Origin: an uncultured Pantoea sp.
GTDB taxonomy: Bacteria > Pseudomonadota > Gammaproteobacteria > Enterobacterales > Enterobacteriaceae
Reading direction: 5' to 3'
DNA: 64,000 bases
Assembly: GCA_913778495.1 (NCBI GenBank)
Contig: CAJYVD010000010.1
Span: 62,001-126,000 of the forward strand
Within the stretch, counting starts at the first letter, position 1. The number at the start of each line of letters is the position of its first letter. Positions 53,683-62,300 of this stretch are shown here, one piece after another. The notes under the pieces are model-generated. The model ran no database searches. It saw only the letters and a program-made list of their open reading frames with translations, and was not told the DNA's origin. The translations under genes were made by a program, and so were the position numbers.

Positions 53683-54015
53683 TTAATCCGGTAAAACGCG
53701 GTCGGCCGTGGAAAACTGCCGAGGCAGTGTGTGTCCCCAGCGGGCCAGTTTATTCATCGCTTCAATGATCAATTCACGGCGACACTCGTCAAAAGATTCA
53801 AAGGGTTCGCCGACATCGCTCGCCTTAAAGGTTTTGGGATGGTCGCGATTGGCCAGCGTCAACACGCAAAACTTGAAGGCATCATTCTGCTGGTTGAAAC
53901 AGCGCAGCGCCGGGTTGGCATGGCGATCGCGCATCTGACGCCATCTTTTTTGAAACTCGTCGAAAGTGATCGGCTGCAGGCACTCGTCCTGCGGGTGTGT
54001 CTCGTGTTGCCGCAT
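53683..54015 (-). CDS. Early phage protein of unknown function
   Basis: A 110-aa protein (ITFDEFQKRWRQMRDRHANP; NDAFKFCVLTLANRDHPKTF). Family not recognised. It fills the slot between Cox and the small early genes; no CII-like gene is present in this prophage. Confidence 0.7.
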   Translation of the reverse strand: MRQHETHPQDECLQPITFDEFQKRWRQMRDRHANPALRCFNQQNDAFKFCVLTLANRDHPKTFKASDVGEPFESFDECRRELIIEAMNKLARWGHTLPRQFSTADRVLPD

Positions 54016-54092
54016 CGTTTTCTCCTCCCGTTGGCGCCTGTTGATAAAAGTTTTATCGGCGGAGATACGCCAAAAAATTCACTTATTGTGAA

Positions 54093-54356
54093 TCACTCAC
54101 CAATAATGAGTTGAAAGCGCGAGTGCCCAAGGGATTTACGCAGTTGTTCTTCTTTCCAACGCGCATAGTAGATACGAATGGGACCACCGGCTTTAGAGCA
54201 GCCCTTACGGATGGTGCGCGGCTCAATCGGCACGCGGGGGTTATCTCCGGTGGTCCAGCGGTAGGCGGTGCGTTGAGAGACCCCTTCCAATGCAGCAAAT
54301 TGCTGCAGGGTAACCACGGGCGACGGCAGTTTGATGATTGCGATTTCACAGGCCAT
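54093..54356 (-). CDS. cox: Cox regulator/excisionase
   Basis: An 87-aa winged-helix protein with VTLQQFAALEGVSQRTAYRW, VPIEPRTIRKGCSKAGGPI and IYYARWKEEQLRKSLGHSRF, nearly the P2 Cox pattern. Directs excision and represses the lysogenic promoter. Divergent from cI. Confidence 0.93.
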   Translation of the reverse strand: MACEIAIIKLPSPVVTLQQFAALEGVSQRTAYRWTTGDNPRVPIEPRTIRKGCSKAGGPIRIYYARWKEEQLRKSLGHSRFQLIIGE

Positions 54357-54442
54357 ATAGCATCATTCCCTATTTAGTAATGTTTAGCCGTTAATCGCCC
54401 TGTTTTTGCCAAGACTTGCCATTAACAGCCACCAATAAGAGC

Positions 54443-54466
54443 AATGCTAATACCAATTTTAGCATT
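54443..54466. promoter_or_regulatory. Operator-like inverted repeat between cox and cI
   Basis: AATGCTA-ATACCAATTT-TAGCATT, a perfect 7-bp dyad 24 bp before the cI start. Candidate CI or Cox site covering the switch promoters. Confidence 0.6.
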
Positions 54467-54489
54467 TATCAAGCAAGGTAATATTAAAA

Positions 54490-55068
54490 ATGGTAGATAC
54501 CGCTAACTTTGACAATGAGGCTCTGCTCAACAGAATCTGCGAGGTCTATGGATTTTCACAGAAAATTCAATTGGCTAAGCATTTCGACATCGCCGCCAGT
54601 TCGCTGCAGAATCGCTACAAACGCGGCAATATGTCCTACGACTTTGCCGTGTTTTGTGCTCTGGAGACCGGAGCCGATTTGAAATGGCTGATGACCGGCG
54701 AAGGCGCGCCCAACGTAGCAACGTCTTCAGCGCAAGGTGCCACTGCAGCCCTTCCCCTGCATGCGTTAAGCGATGGTCGCCTGCTGCCGTTGGGTGAAAT
54801 GGTGGTGGATGCGCAGCTGTTGGCACGATCCATGGAGAACATGGCGTGCGTGCGCAGTCACGACACCACCTATTTTGTTGAAAATCACGCCACCCTGGCG
54901 GATGGCCAGTGGATTGTGAACATTGAAGGCGCCATTAGCCTGCGTGATGTCACAGTGCTGCCGGGCAAGAAGCTGCACGTTACCGGCGGAAAGGTTCCCT
55001 TTGAATGTGCCGTCGATGAGATTGTCATGCTGAGTCGGGTGGTTGGCGCATATAACGAGATGGCGTGA
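54490..55068 (+). CDS. cI: 186-type CI repressor
   Basis: A 192-aa protein close in pattern to 186 CI: LLNRICEVYGFSQKIQLAKH, FDIAASSLQNRYKRGNMSYD, CALETGADLKWLMTGEG and the C-terminal VNIEGAISLRDVTVLPGKKL. 186 CI is not cleaved by RecA and is inactivated by the LexA-controlled Tum. Confidence 0.93.
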   Translation: MVDTANFDNEALLNRICEVYGFSQKIQLAKHFDIAASSLQNRYKRGNMSYDFAVFCALETGADLKWLMTGEGAPNVATSSAQGATAALPLHALSDGRLLPLGEMVVDAQLLARSMENMACVRSHDTTYFVENHATLADGQWIVNIEGAISLRDVTVLPGKKLHVTGGKVPFECAVDEIVMLSRVVGAYNEMA

Positions 55069-56105
55069 TGGCGGTAAGAAAATTACCTCAAGGCGGCTGG
55101 CTTTGTGAGATTTACCCGAACGGTGCCGGCGGAAAACGCGTACGTAAAAAGTTCGCCACCAAAGGCGAAGCGCTGGCGTTTGAGCAGTACAGCGTTCAGC
55201 AGCCCTGGCAGGAAGGAAAAGAGGATCGCCGCACGCTATCTGATCTTATTACCGCCTGGTACAGTGCCCACGGTATTACGCTGAAAGACGGGCAAAAGCG
55301 GCAGTTGGCGATGCAGCATGCGTTTGCGTGCATGGGGGAACCGCTGGCCAAAGACTTCGATGCGCAGATGTTCTCGCGCTACCGCGAGAAGCGCTTAAAA
55401 GGCGACTACGCGCGCTCTAACCGCGTCACCGTGGTTTCACCACGCACGCTGAACCTTGAGTTAGCTTACTTCCGCGCCGTGTTCAATGAGCTGAGCCGAT
55501 TGGGCGAATGGAAAGGTGAGAACCCGCTGAAGCACATCCGCCCGTTCCGCACCGAGGAGACAGAGATGGCGTGGCTCAACCACGACCAGATTGCCCTTCT
55601 CCTCGCCGCGTGCCGCAACAGCGATCACCCCGATCTGGAAACGGTGGTCAAAATTTGTTTGGCGACCGGCGCACGGTGGTCAGAGGCGGAAGACTTAAAA
55701 AGCAGCCAGGTTGTGAAATACAAGATCACTTATGTCAAAACCAAAGGTCGGAAAAACAGAACCGTTCCGATTACCGCCGCGCTCTATAACGCGCTGCCCC
55801 TCACTAAAAGCGGTCGACTCTTCTCAGACTGCTACGGTGCATTTCGCGTGGCGCTCGATCGCACCGGCATTGAATTACCCGCCGGCCAATTAACCCACGT
55901 TTTACGCCACACCTTTGCCAGTCATTTTATGATGAATGGCGGAAATTTATTGGTGCTGCAGCGCGTGCTGGGCCACACCGATATTAAAATGACCATGCGT
56001 TACGCCCACTTCGCCCCTGACCATTTAGAGGAGGCGGCCAAGCTCAATCCTCTGGCACACAGTGGCGATGAAATGGCGACAGAAATGGCGGACATTGGCA
56101 AATAG
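55068..56105 (+). CDS. int: Tyrosine integrase of prophage 2
   Basis: A 345-aa integrase: ATGARWSEAEDL, KTKGRKNRTVP, HVLRHTFASH and LGHTDIKMTMRYAHF give the full Arg-Lys-His-Arg-His-Tyr set. The ATG at 55068 overlaps the cI stop (TGATG). Ends 71 bp from the right att match. Confidence 0.95.
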   Translation: MAVRKLPQGGWLCEIYPNGAGGKRVRKKFATKGEALAFEQYSVQQPWQEGKEDRRTLSDLITAWYSAHGITLKDGQKRQLAMQHAFACMGEPLAKDFDAQMFSRYREKRLKGDYARSNRVTVVSPRTLNLELAYFRAVFNELSRLGEWKGENPLKHIRPFRTEETEMAWLNHDQIALLLAACRNSDHPDLETVVKICLATGARWSEAEDLKSSQVVKYKITYVKTKGRKNRTVPITAALYNALPLTKSGRLFSDCYGAFRVALDRTGIELPAGQLTHVLRHTFASHFMMNGGNLLVLQRVLGHTDIKMTMRYAHFAPDHLEEAAKLNPLAHSGDEMATEMADIGK

Positions 56106-56176
56106 CGGCAAACATTGGCAGTTTATGTCAATGTTAATAAATACAAATTGTTGTTTTTAGTTGGCATGGCAAAAAT

Positions 56177-56190
56177 CTCATAATCGCTTG
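56177..56190 (+). other. Right attachment remnant of prophage 2
   Basis: Fourteen bases, CTCATAATCGCTTG, match the first 14 of the 45-bp ileX repeat. The match then stops, so the rest of the tRNA 3' half is absent on this side. Confidence 0.72.
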
Positions 56191-56708
56191 AAAATGAGTC
56201 GGAACTCATAGGCATATTCAAAAGAACGGTTTACAAGAAATCGTTTTAACACTTTGCTTGGGGGGGCTATTACGATTATTCAGAGGGAACTCCAAAAATG
56301 CCTCAATGATATAAGTAACATCGTTTTTAACTTTTTATCTGTTTGGTTGCCACTATCCCGACGCCCAACCGCCAACATCTTGTAGCCCGCCGTATTCATT
56401 CCCTTAAACAACCCTCTTCAATCCTCTCACAATGGGCAGTACTAAAAGCGCCACAGCTACCGACAACGCCATTCAACCACGAAAACATAGCCATCCCAAG
56501 CATAAGCCAGAGAACCATCGCTTTATCAGCGCTGAAAACCTTTATATCGTGCCTCCTGGTCACCTCCCGAGCATTCCCTCATATATATCCTCGCTGCCCC
56601 TAGAGTTTTTCCTTGCTTGCTCTACTGCGACACATTAGATTACAAATACTTAACAGTACCTTACATACACCCTGGTGGCACAACTCTTTTATTAACAAGG
56701 GACTACGC
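56191..56708. other. Intergenic region right of prophage 2, no gene seen
   Basis: Begins with a small inverted repeat (ATGAGTCGGAACTCAT). Open frames at 56343-56603 and nearby lack a ribosome site and look random. Likely holds the promoter for the adaptor operon. Confidence 0.5.
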
Positions 56709-57527
56709 GTGAAAGGCAGATGCGTAATGAAAGTCAATTCGTCTATTTACCGCTGTACTCTTGGGCTGCTTTTAATGGGTTCACTGCTCCACATCACTCC
56801 GGCTATGGCGAGCGATCCGCTTCTGACCTCCCCGCCCGCTGGCGATACCGCGCAAACGCATGCCGATAATCAGGCACGCGGCATGCTGGTGGCCGTTGAC
56901 CAGGCCACGCTGTCCAGTGAACTGGCTGGCCGCATCGTGGAGATGCCCTTCAGAGAAGGCGAGGCGTTCAAAAAGGGAGACACCCTTGTGCGCTTCGATT
57001 GCAGCATCTATCAGGCACAGCTTGCTGCATCACAGGCGGCGGCCAGGGCGGCGCAAGCGGAACTTAGCCAGAACCAACAGCTCGCGCAGCTTAAATCAGT
57101 GGGCAAGAACGCCGTGGCGCTCTCCGCTGCGCATGTCGCCCAGGCGCAGGCCGAAAGCCAGGTGTATCAGATTCAGGTGAACCGCTGTCGTATCAACGCC
57201 CCCTTCGCTGGCCAGGTGGTGAAGCGCCGTACGCAAACCTTTGAGAGCGTTGCCCAGGGCACGCCGCTGCTGGATGTGGTGAACAATCGCCACCTAGAAA
57301 TTAACCTGCTGGTCCCTTCCCGCCTGTTGTCAGTGCTCAAGCCCGGATTAACCTTCACTTTTACGCCGGATGAAACGGGTAAACCTTTGCAGGCCAGTAT
57401 CGCGCGGCTCGGCGCGCGCATTGACGAAAGTAGCCAAACCCTCGGCCTGATCGGGACGCTGGTCGATGCCGATAATGGCCTGATGGCGGGCATGAGCGGC
57501 ACGGCCCAGTTCCCGGAGGCGAAGTGA
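56709..57527 (+). CDS. Periplasmic HlyD-family adaptor
   Basis: About 272 aa from the GTG at 56709 (AAGGGA 6 bp upstream; ATG at 56727 is an alternative). Signal peptide ending ITPAMA-SD, then the first half of a lipoyl domain (LSSELAGRIVEMPFREGEAF), a short alpha-hairpin and the second half (INAPFAGQVVKRRTQTFE), then a beta-barrel part. Overlaps the next gene by 4 bp: one operon. Confidence 0.85.
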   Translation: MKGRCVMKVNSSIYRCTLGLLLMGSLLHITPAMASDPLLTSPPAGDTAQTHADNQARGMLVAVDQATLSSELAGRIVEMPFREGEAFKKGDTLVRFDCSIYQAQLAASQAAARAAQAELSQNQQLAQLKSVGKNAVALSAAHVAQAQAESQVYQIQVNRCRINAPFAGQVVKRRTQTFESVAQGTPLLDVVNNRHLEINLLVPSRLLSVLKPGLTFTFTPDETGKPLQASIARLGARIDESSQTLGLIGTLVDADNGLMAGMSGTAQFPEAK

Positions 57528-58858
57528 GTACGTCCCCCTCATCGGCGACAGCCAGTGCAACGGTGTTTGCCCGCTTTCTCGATATCGAACAGCAGGCCAG
57601 GGCCGCCGCCAGCAGCGAAGCGCTGGCGTACTGTATCGTCAATGCCAGCCAGCCGCTGTTCGGCTATCGTCACGCCGCCCTGATTATTAATGGTCGCGTG
57701 CGCGCGGTAACCGGCGTCACGCAACCCGCGCCCCATGCCCCTTTTGTGGCGTTTATCGAACGTGCCAGCGCCCGCTTGCAGGCGGCGGACGGCAAACCGC
57801 TCGGCCAGTGTGGCATTATTGACGCGGCGTTACTCGACGAACAAAGCCGCAGTGATTGGCAGGCGCTCTCCGCCCCCGAAGCCCTGTGGTCACCGCTCAC
57901 CGATCGGCGGGGAGAACAATTTGGTGGCATCTGGTACGCGCGCGAACAGCCGTGGCAACATGCCGATCAGGTACTGGCTGGCCAGCTTGCTGGCGCACTC
58001 AGCCACGCGTGGCTGGCGCTGGAGCCGCAAACCCACCGCTGGCACCCTCGCAAAAGGCGCTGGAAGATCGCGATTCCGTTGTTGTTGGTGCTTGCCTGCC
58101 TGTTTATTCCGGTGCGTCAGTCGGTACTGGCGCCCGCCGAAGTGGTGCCCTACCACGGGCGCGTGGTCGCGGCTCCGCTGGACGGCGTGATCCAGTCGTT
58201 TGCCGTGCAGCCAAACCAGATCGTCCATCGCGGCGATCTGCTGGTTCGCTTCGATGACACCACGCTGAAAGCCCAGGCCGACGTGGCGGCGCGCGCGCTG
58301 GATGTGGCTCAGGCGGAGTTTCGAGCCAGCTCGCAGCGCGCCTTTCAGGATGCTGACTCCAAAGCAAAACTCGACTTCCTTGCCGCTCAGGTGGCGCAAA
58401 AACGCACCGAGCGGGATTACGCCAGCGCCCTGCTCAGCCGCACAGAGATCCGCGCTGAACGGGACGGTATCGCCGTCTTTGCCGATGCCAACCGTTGGAT
58501 TGGCAAACCGGTGCGCACGGGTGAGCGTTTAATGGAACTCGCCGACCCGGCGCTTGCGGCGCTGCGCATCGAGTTGGATGTAGGGGATGCGATTGCGCTC
58601 CAACAGAAGGCGCCTATCACGCTGTTCCTCGACAGCGATCCGCTCACCCCGCACGCGGCCAAACTTGAGCGCATCGCCTATGAATCCGAGCAGACGCCGA
58701 CAGGCAACCTGGCTTATCTACTTGATGGCCGCTTTAACACTGCTCCCCCGCGCATTGGGCTGCGCGGGACGGCCAAATTGTCGGGCGAATATGTCCCGCT
58801 GGCGGTCTATCTGTTCCGTCGTCCGCTCGCCGCGATCCGTCAGGCTATCGGCCTGTGA
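57524..58858 (+). CDS. GAF-like/HlyD membrane adaptor
   Basis: A 444-aa protein. Residues 1-165 look like a GAF-type cytoplasmic domain (LAYCIVNASQPLFGYRHAAL; WSPLTDRRGEQFGGIWYA). One membrane span at about 182-198 (IAIPLLLVLACLFIPV) is followed by a HlyD-type periplasmic part (PLDGVIQSFAVQPNQIVHRG; RAERDGIAVFADAN). A cytoplasmic sensing domain on an adaptor is unusual. Overlaps the M50 gene by 4 bp. Confidence 0.82.
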   Translation: MSTSPSSATASATVFARFLDIEQQARAAASSEALAYCIVNASQPLFGYRHAALIINGRVRAVTGVTQPAPHAPFVAFIERASARLQAADGKPLGQCGIIDAALLDEQSRSDWQALSAPEALWSPLTDRRGEQFGGIWYAREQPWQHADQVLAGQLAGALSHAWLALEPQTHRWHPRKRRWKIAIPLLLVLACLFIPVRQSVLAPAEVVPYHGRVVAAPLDGVIQSFAVQPNQIVHRGDLLVRFDDTTLKAQADVAARALDVAQAEFRASSQRAFQDADSKAKLDFLAAQVAQKRTERDYASALLSRTEIRAERDGIAVFADANRWIGKPVRTGERLMELADPALAALRIELDVGDAIALQQKAPITLFLDSDPLTPHAAKLERIAYESEQTPTGNLAYLLDGRFNTAPPRIGLRGTAKLSGEYVPLAVYLFRRPLAAIRQAIGL

Positions 58859-60963
58859 ACCCGCTGCTGCCGGCACTGCGCCCCGATCTCCAACTGGTGG
58901 AATCGGCTGCGGATATTCACGGTGCGCCGCAGTGGGTGCTGTCGGACCCGGTGACCGGCCACTACTTCACCCTCACGCCCACGGCGATCCGCCTGTTGCG
59001 CCACTGGTCCCTGCGCCTGCCACAACAGGTGCTTGCGGCAGCCAATCAGGAGCCGGGCCTGCCGCTACAGGTGAAAGAGCTGGAGCAGATGCTGCAGTTT
59101 TTACGCCAGCACGATCTGGTGACCTCCGGCGATGCCGAACAGCGCCAACGTTATCTCAGTAAAGCCCGCGCCATGCGCACCAGTCTGTGGAAAAAAGTGC
59201 TGCACCAGTATCTGTTTTTTCGCATTCCGCTCTGGCGGCCCGATCCCCTGCTTAATCGATGCTGGCCGTGGCTGAATCGCTATGGCACACCGCTATTAAT
59301 GGGGGGAGTGCCACTGATGCTGCTACTGGGACTCTATCTGGTCAGCCGCGACTGGGTGCGTTACACCCACGCGTTTCCCTACCTGTTCAGTCTGCAAGGC
59401 ATGGCGGTATTCGGGGTGTCGCTGGTATTCGCCAAATTTATCCACGAACTGGGGCACGCCTTTATGGCCAAGCGCGCGGGCTGCCGGGTGCAGAGCATGG
59501 GAGTCGCCTTTATCGTGCTGTTTCCCCTGTTTTACACCGACGTGAGCGATGCGTGGAAATGCAAAGATCGGGGTGCGCGTTTACTGATTGGCGCTGGCGG
59601 AATCCTGGCCGAAGTGCTGCTGGCGGTTTTCGCGCTGCTGGCATGGACGCTGCTGCCGGACGGCCCGCTGCGCACGGCGGCGTTTATGCTCTCCAGCGCC
59701 ACGTGGATAACGACGCTGGTGGTTAACCTCAACCCGCTGATGCGCTTTGACGGCTACTTCTTACTCAGCGATTTCTGGCGGGTGGAAAACCTGCAAGCGC
59801 GCGCGTACGCCCTGTGCCGCTGGCAACTGCGCGAGTGGCTATTTGGCTATGACCATCCGGCTCCACAGACTTGGTCGCCGCCCATGCAACGCAAGCTTCT
59901 GATATGGGGCTACGCCTCATGGATATGGCGCTTTTTCCTGTTTTTCGGCATTGCACTGCTGGTGTACCACTTTTTCATTAAGGTCGTGGGGATTGTCTTG
60001 ATGTCCGTTGAAATTGGCTGGTTTATCGCGCTTCCGGTCGTGAAGGAGGCGCATATCTGGTGGACCATGCGTAAGCGTGCTCATCCCATTAAACTGCTTC
60101 GTACCGGGCTGATTCTGGCGGCAATGGCGGCGCTGCTGCTATTTCCCTGGCGCGGCAGTATGCGTATTCCTGCGGTGCTGCAAGCCGAGCATGTCAGCGT
60201 GCTCTATGCCCCTACGCCTGCGCAGGTTAAATCGCTCTACGTTACTGACGGCCAGCAGGTGCAAGCCGGTGAGAAACTGCTGGAGCTGACCGCGTCCGAT
60301 TTGGACTACCGCATCAATATTGAGCGTCAGCAAATTACCGTTTTGCAACAACAGCGGCAGCGCGGCGCTGGACGTCAGGAAACCGCCAGCGAAACCCTGG
60401 TGCTTGATCGACAGCTGGCGGAATCCCTGGCCCGCTATCGCGGGCTGGATGCGCAGCGTCAGCGCCTGACGATCACCGCGCCGCAGGCCGGCCAGGTGAG
60501 AGATGTGGCGCGAGACATGACCCAAGGCCGCTGGCTTACTGCGGATATGCCGTTGCTCCGCGTCGTCGGAAAGGGGGCCAGAAACGTGCAGGGGTATTTA
60601 CCCGACGACACGCTCAACCGCGCGAAAGTGGGGATGCAGGGCTATTTTATCGCCGAGGACCCCGCGTATCCTCGCCTTGCCGTAAAGCTGCAAAGCATTG
60701 CCCCCACCGGCACCGCGTGGTTGCAGCAAGAGATGCTGGCGTCCGATCGCCACGGCCCAATCGCCGTACGTCGCGACAGGGACCACAATCCGCAACCGGT
60801 GCAGGCGCAGTACAGTGTGCGCTTCACCGTGCAAGCGGGGCAGTCCTCACTGCCGCCACAGCCGTTACGCGGCAGCGTCATGCTGGAAGGGGAAAAAGAA
60901 TCCCTGCTTGGCGCGCTATGGCGACGGATTGCGTCGTTAGGTATTCGGGAAAGCGGATTTTGA
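58855..60963 (+). CDS. M50-type zinc metalloprotease fused to a HlyD-like region
   Basis: A 702-aa membrane protein. The N-terminal 110 residues are a PqqD-like or winged-helix-like region. The protease part has HELGH at 197-201 and the third-ligand motif NLNPLMRFDGY at 291-301, among several spans. After the last spans (about 360-440) a periplasmic lipoyl-type region follows (LYAPTPAQVKSLYVTDGQQV; ITAPQAGQVRDVA). This is the architecture of the 'putative peptide zinc metalloprotease' proteins found with HlyD adaptors. Site-2 type intramembrane proteolysis is expected; the substrate is unknown. Confidence 0.85.
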   Translation: MNPLLPALRPDLQLVESAADIHGAPQWVLSDPVTGHYFTLTPTAIRLLRHWSLRLPQQVLAAANQEPGLPLQVKELEQMLQFLRQHDLVTSGDAEQRQRYLSKARAMRTSLWKKVLHQYLFFRIPLWRPDPLLNRCWPWLNRYGTPLLMGGVPLMLLLGLYLVSRDWVRYTHAFPYLFSLQGMAVFGVSLVFAKFIHELGHAFMAKRAGCRVQSMGVAFIVLFPLFYTDVSDAWKCKDRGARLLIGAGGILAEVLLAVFALLAWTLLPDGPLRTAAFMLSSATWITTLVVNLNPLMRFDGYFLLSDFWRVENLQARAYALCRWQLREWLFGYDHPAPQTWSPPMQRKLLIWGYASWIWRFFLFFGIALLVYHFFIKVVGIVLMSVEIGWFIALPVVKEAHIWWTMRKRAHPIKLLRTGLILAAMAALLLFPWRGSMRIPAVLQAEHVSVLYAPTPAQVKSLYVTDGQQVQAGEKLLELTASDLDYRINIERQQITVLQQQRQRGAGRQETASETLVLDRQLAESLARYRGLDAQRQRLTITAPQAGQVRDVARDMTQGRWLTADMPLLRVVGKGARNVQGYLPDDTLNRAKVGMQGYFIAEDPAYPRLAVKLQSIAPTGTAWLQQEMLASDRHGPIAVRRDRDHNPQPVQAQYSVRFTVQAGQSSLPPQPLRGSVMLEGEKESLLGALWRRIASLGIRESGF

Positions 60964-61318
60964 CACGCGCGAGGGAGATCGTTTTCGGACGATTTTCCTC
61001 CGCTTTCACCTTATAACCTGGGTTATCGCCCACTGCCTGCCATACAGGAAAAAAGCCATCTCATTGAAAAATATTTAAAACTGTAATGTCCCGTTATTTC
61101 TAATCATTTCAATAAAATTAACTACGTCAGTTTATGTTTTTTTATGTATGTAAATTTTAATGACTGCGTTATATTTCCGATCGGACTGAATTATCTAGCC
61201 TCCACTCGTTCTCTGACTTTTTTTCCTTAAGTCAAACTATACATTTTGTTATTAATAACATCCGTTATTAATAATATTTAATACTCATAGCACAGCTATT
61301 CCTCCAGGAGGGATCTGT
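60964..61318. other. AT-rich intergenic region before the collar-like gene
   Basis: No gene. It contains direct repeats of TTATTAATAA (61247-61279 area), and ends in the strong ribosome site CCAGGAGGGA 8 bp before the next ATG; CCTCCAGGAGG is self-complementary. Confidence 0.55.
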
Positions 61319-62200
61319 ATGAAATATGTTCAGCGTCTATTTGTGAAATCGGCCATCACGACCGCCGTCGCCGTTTGTGCGTTTCTGCCGCAGAGTGCCG
61401 CAGCCTGTAATAGTGAATCCTATATTGGCACGGTGTGTTCGTTCGCCATGTCCTGGTGTCCGCGTGGTTGGCTTCCGGCTAACGGCCAGGTTGTCCCTAT
61501 CAACACGAATCAGGCGCTGTTCTCATTGCTCAGCTTCCAGTATGGAGGCGATGGTAAAAGCACCTTCGCGTTGCCCGATTTGCAAGGCCGTGCCGTCGTC
61601 GGTACGGGCTCAGGAGTAGGCCTGGCAGCCGTTAAGTTAGGAGAGAAAATCGGCGAGCCCACAGCCAGTGTCGTCGTGCCGCTGCCCGCTCACATTCATA
61701 CGGCAACCTTTGCCCCTATCTCCGGGAGTCAGACGATAAACGTGCCGCAAATTACCGGAACCGGATTAACGGTCAGCGGACAGACCATCACCAATACGCT
61801 GAATCTCACCGCAGTGACGTCCGGATTGTTGAAAATCGCCGGGGGATCGACGGTCACCGGCACCGTGTCGTCCCCCAGCAATGGCGCGATACTGGCTAAG
61901 CCCGCGGTGGGTTCCGCGAATATTTATAATACGTCCGCGGCTGCCGATACTACGTTAGGGCCCAGCCAGACGTTAACAGGTCCGGTCAGCGGTACGGTTG
62001 TTTCGTCGATTTCCAATGGCACGGTCACTGGTACGCCAACCATTCCCGCCTACCAGACCACGGTGCAAGCGGTGACAGGCGGAACAGTGACTGTCGCTTC
62101 TGCAGGATCGAATCCAAATCTAAGCGTGCCTACTCAGTCGCCTGCGCAAGGGCTGACGGTTTGCATTATGGCCCAAGGTTTATACCCCGACAGGCCGTAA
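61319..62200 (+). CDS. Secreted phage tail-collar-like protein (microcystin-dependent-protein type)
   Basis: A 293-aa protein. Sec signal of about 29 residues ending PQSAAA. Collar domain at 35-110 (WLPANGQVVPINTNQALFSL; FQYGGDGKSTFALPDLQGRA), then a Thr/Ser/Val-rich repetitive region and ending LTVCIMAQGLYP. Mature form has four cysteines (30, 40, 47, 282), fitting a disulfide-stabilised extracytoplasmic protein. No nearby virion genes except the neighbouring prophage. Confidence 0.82.
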   Translation: MKYVQRLFVKSAITTAVAVCAFLPQSAAACNSESYIGTVCSFAMSWCPRGWLPANGQVVPINTNQALFSLLSFQYGGDGKSTFALPDLQGRAVVGTGSGVGLAAVKLGEKIGEPTASVVVPLPAHIHTATFAPISGSQTINVPQITGTGLTVSGQTITNTLNLTAVTSGLLKIAGGSTVTGTVSSPSNGAILAKPAVGSANIYNTSAAADTTLGPSQTLTGPVSGTVVSSISNGTVTGTPTIPAYQTTVQAVTGGTVTVASAGSNPNLSVPTQSPAQGLTVCIMAQGLYPDRP

Positions 62201-62300
62201 CGGTCCGCGTTAATACAGACATAAATAGCGAAAACAGGCCAGTTGGCAGTACGCGGGCTGGCCTGTGTTGTAAAAACATCTCCTCCTGAAAGGTATCCTT

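Larger units (their letters stand above)
37183..56190. mobile_element. Prophage 2: headless P2/186-like prophage, tailocin candidate
   Basis: Carries integrase, 186-type CI, Cox, gene A, TraR, SOS gene, complete tail and lysis genes and Ogr. It lacks Q, P, O, N, M, L and S, so no capsid, portal or terminase. Ends are the 45-bp ileX copy at the left and a 14-bp match at 56177-56190 at the right. Confidence 0.9.

Noticed and set aside
56343-56603. 86-codon frame in the gap right of prophage 2
   Set aside because: No ribosome site, no domain, composition like random intergenic sequence.
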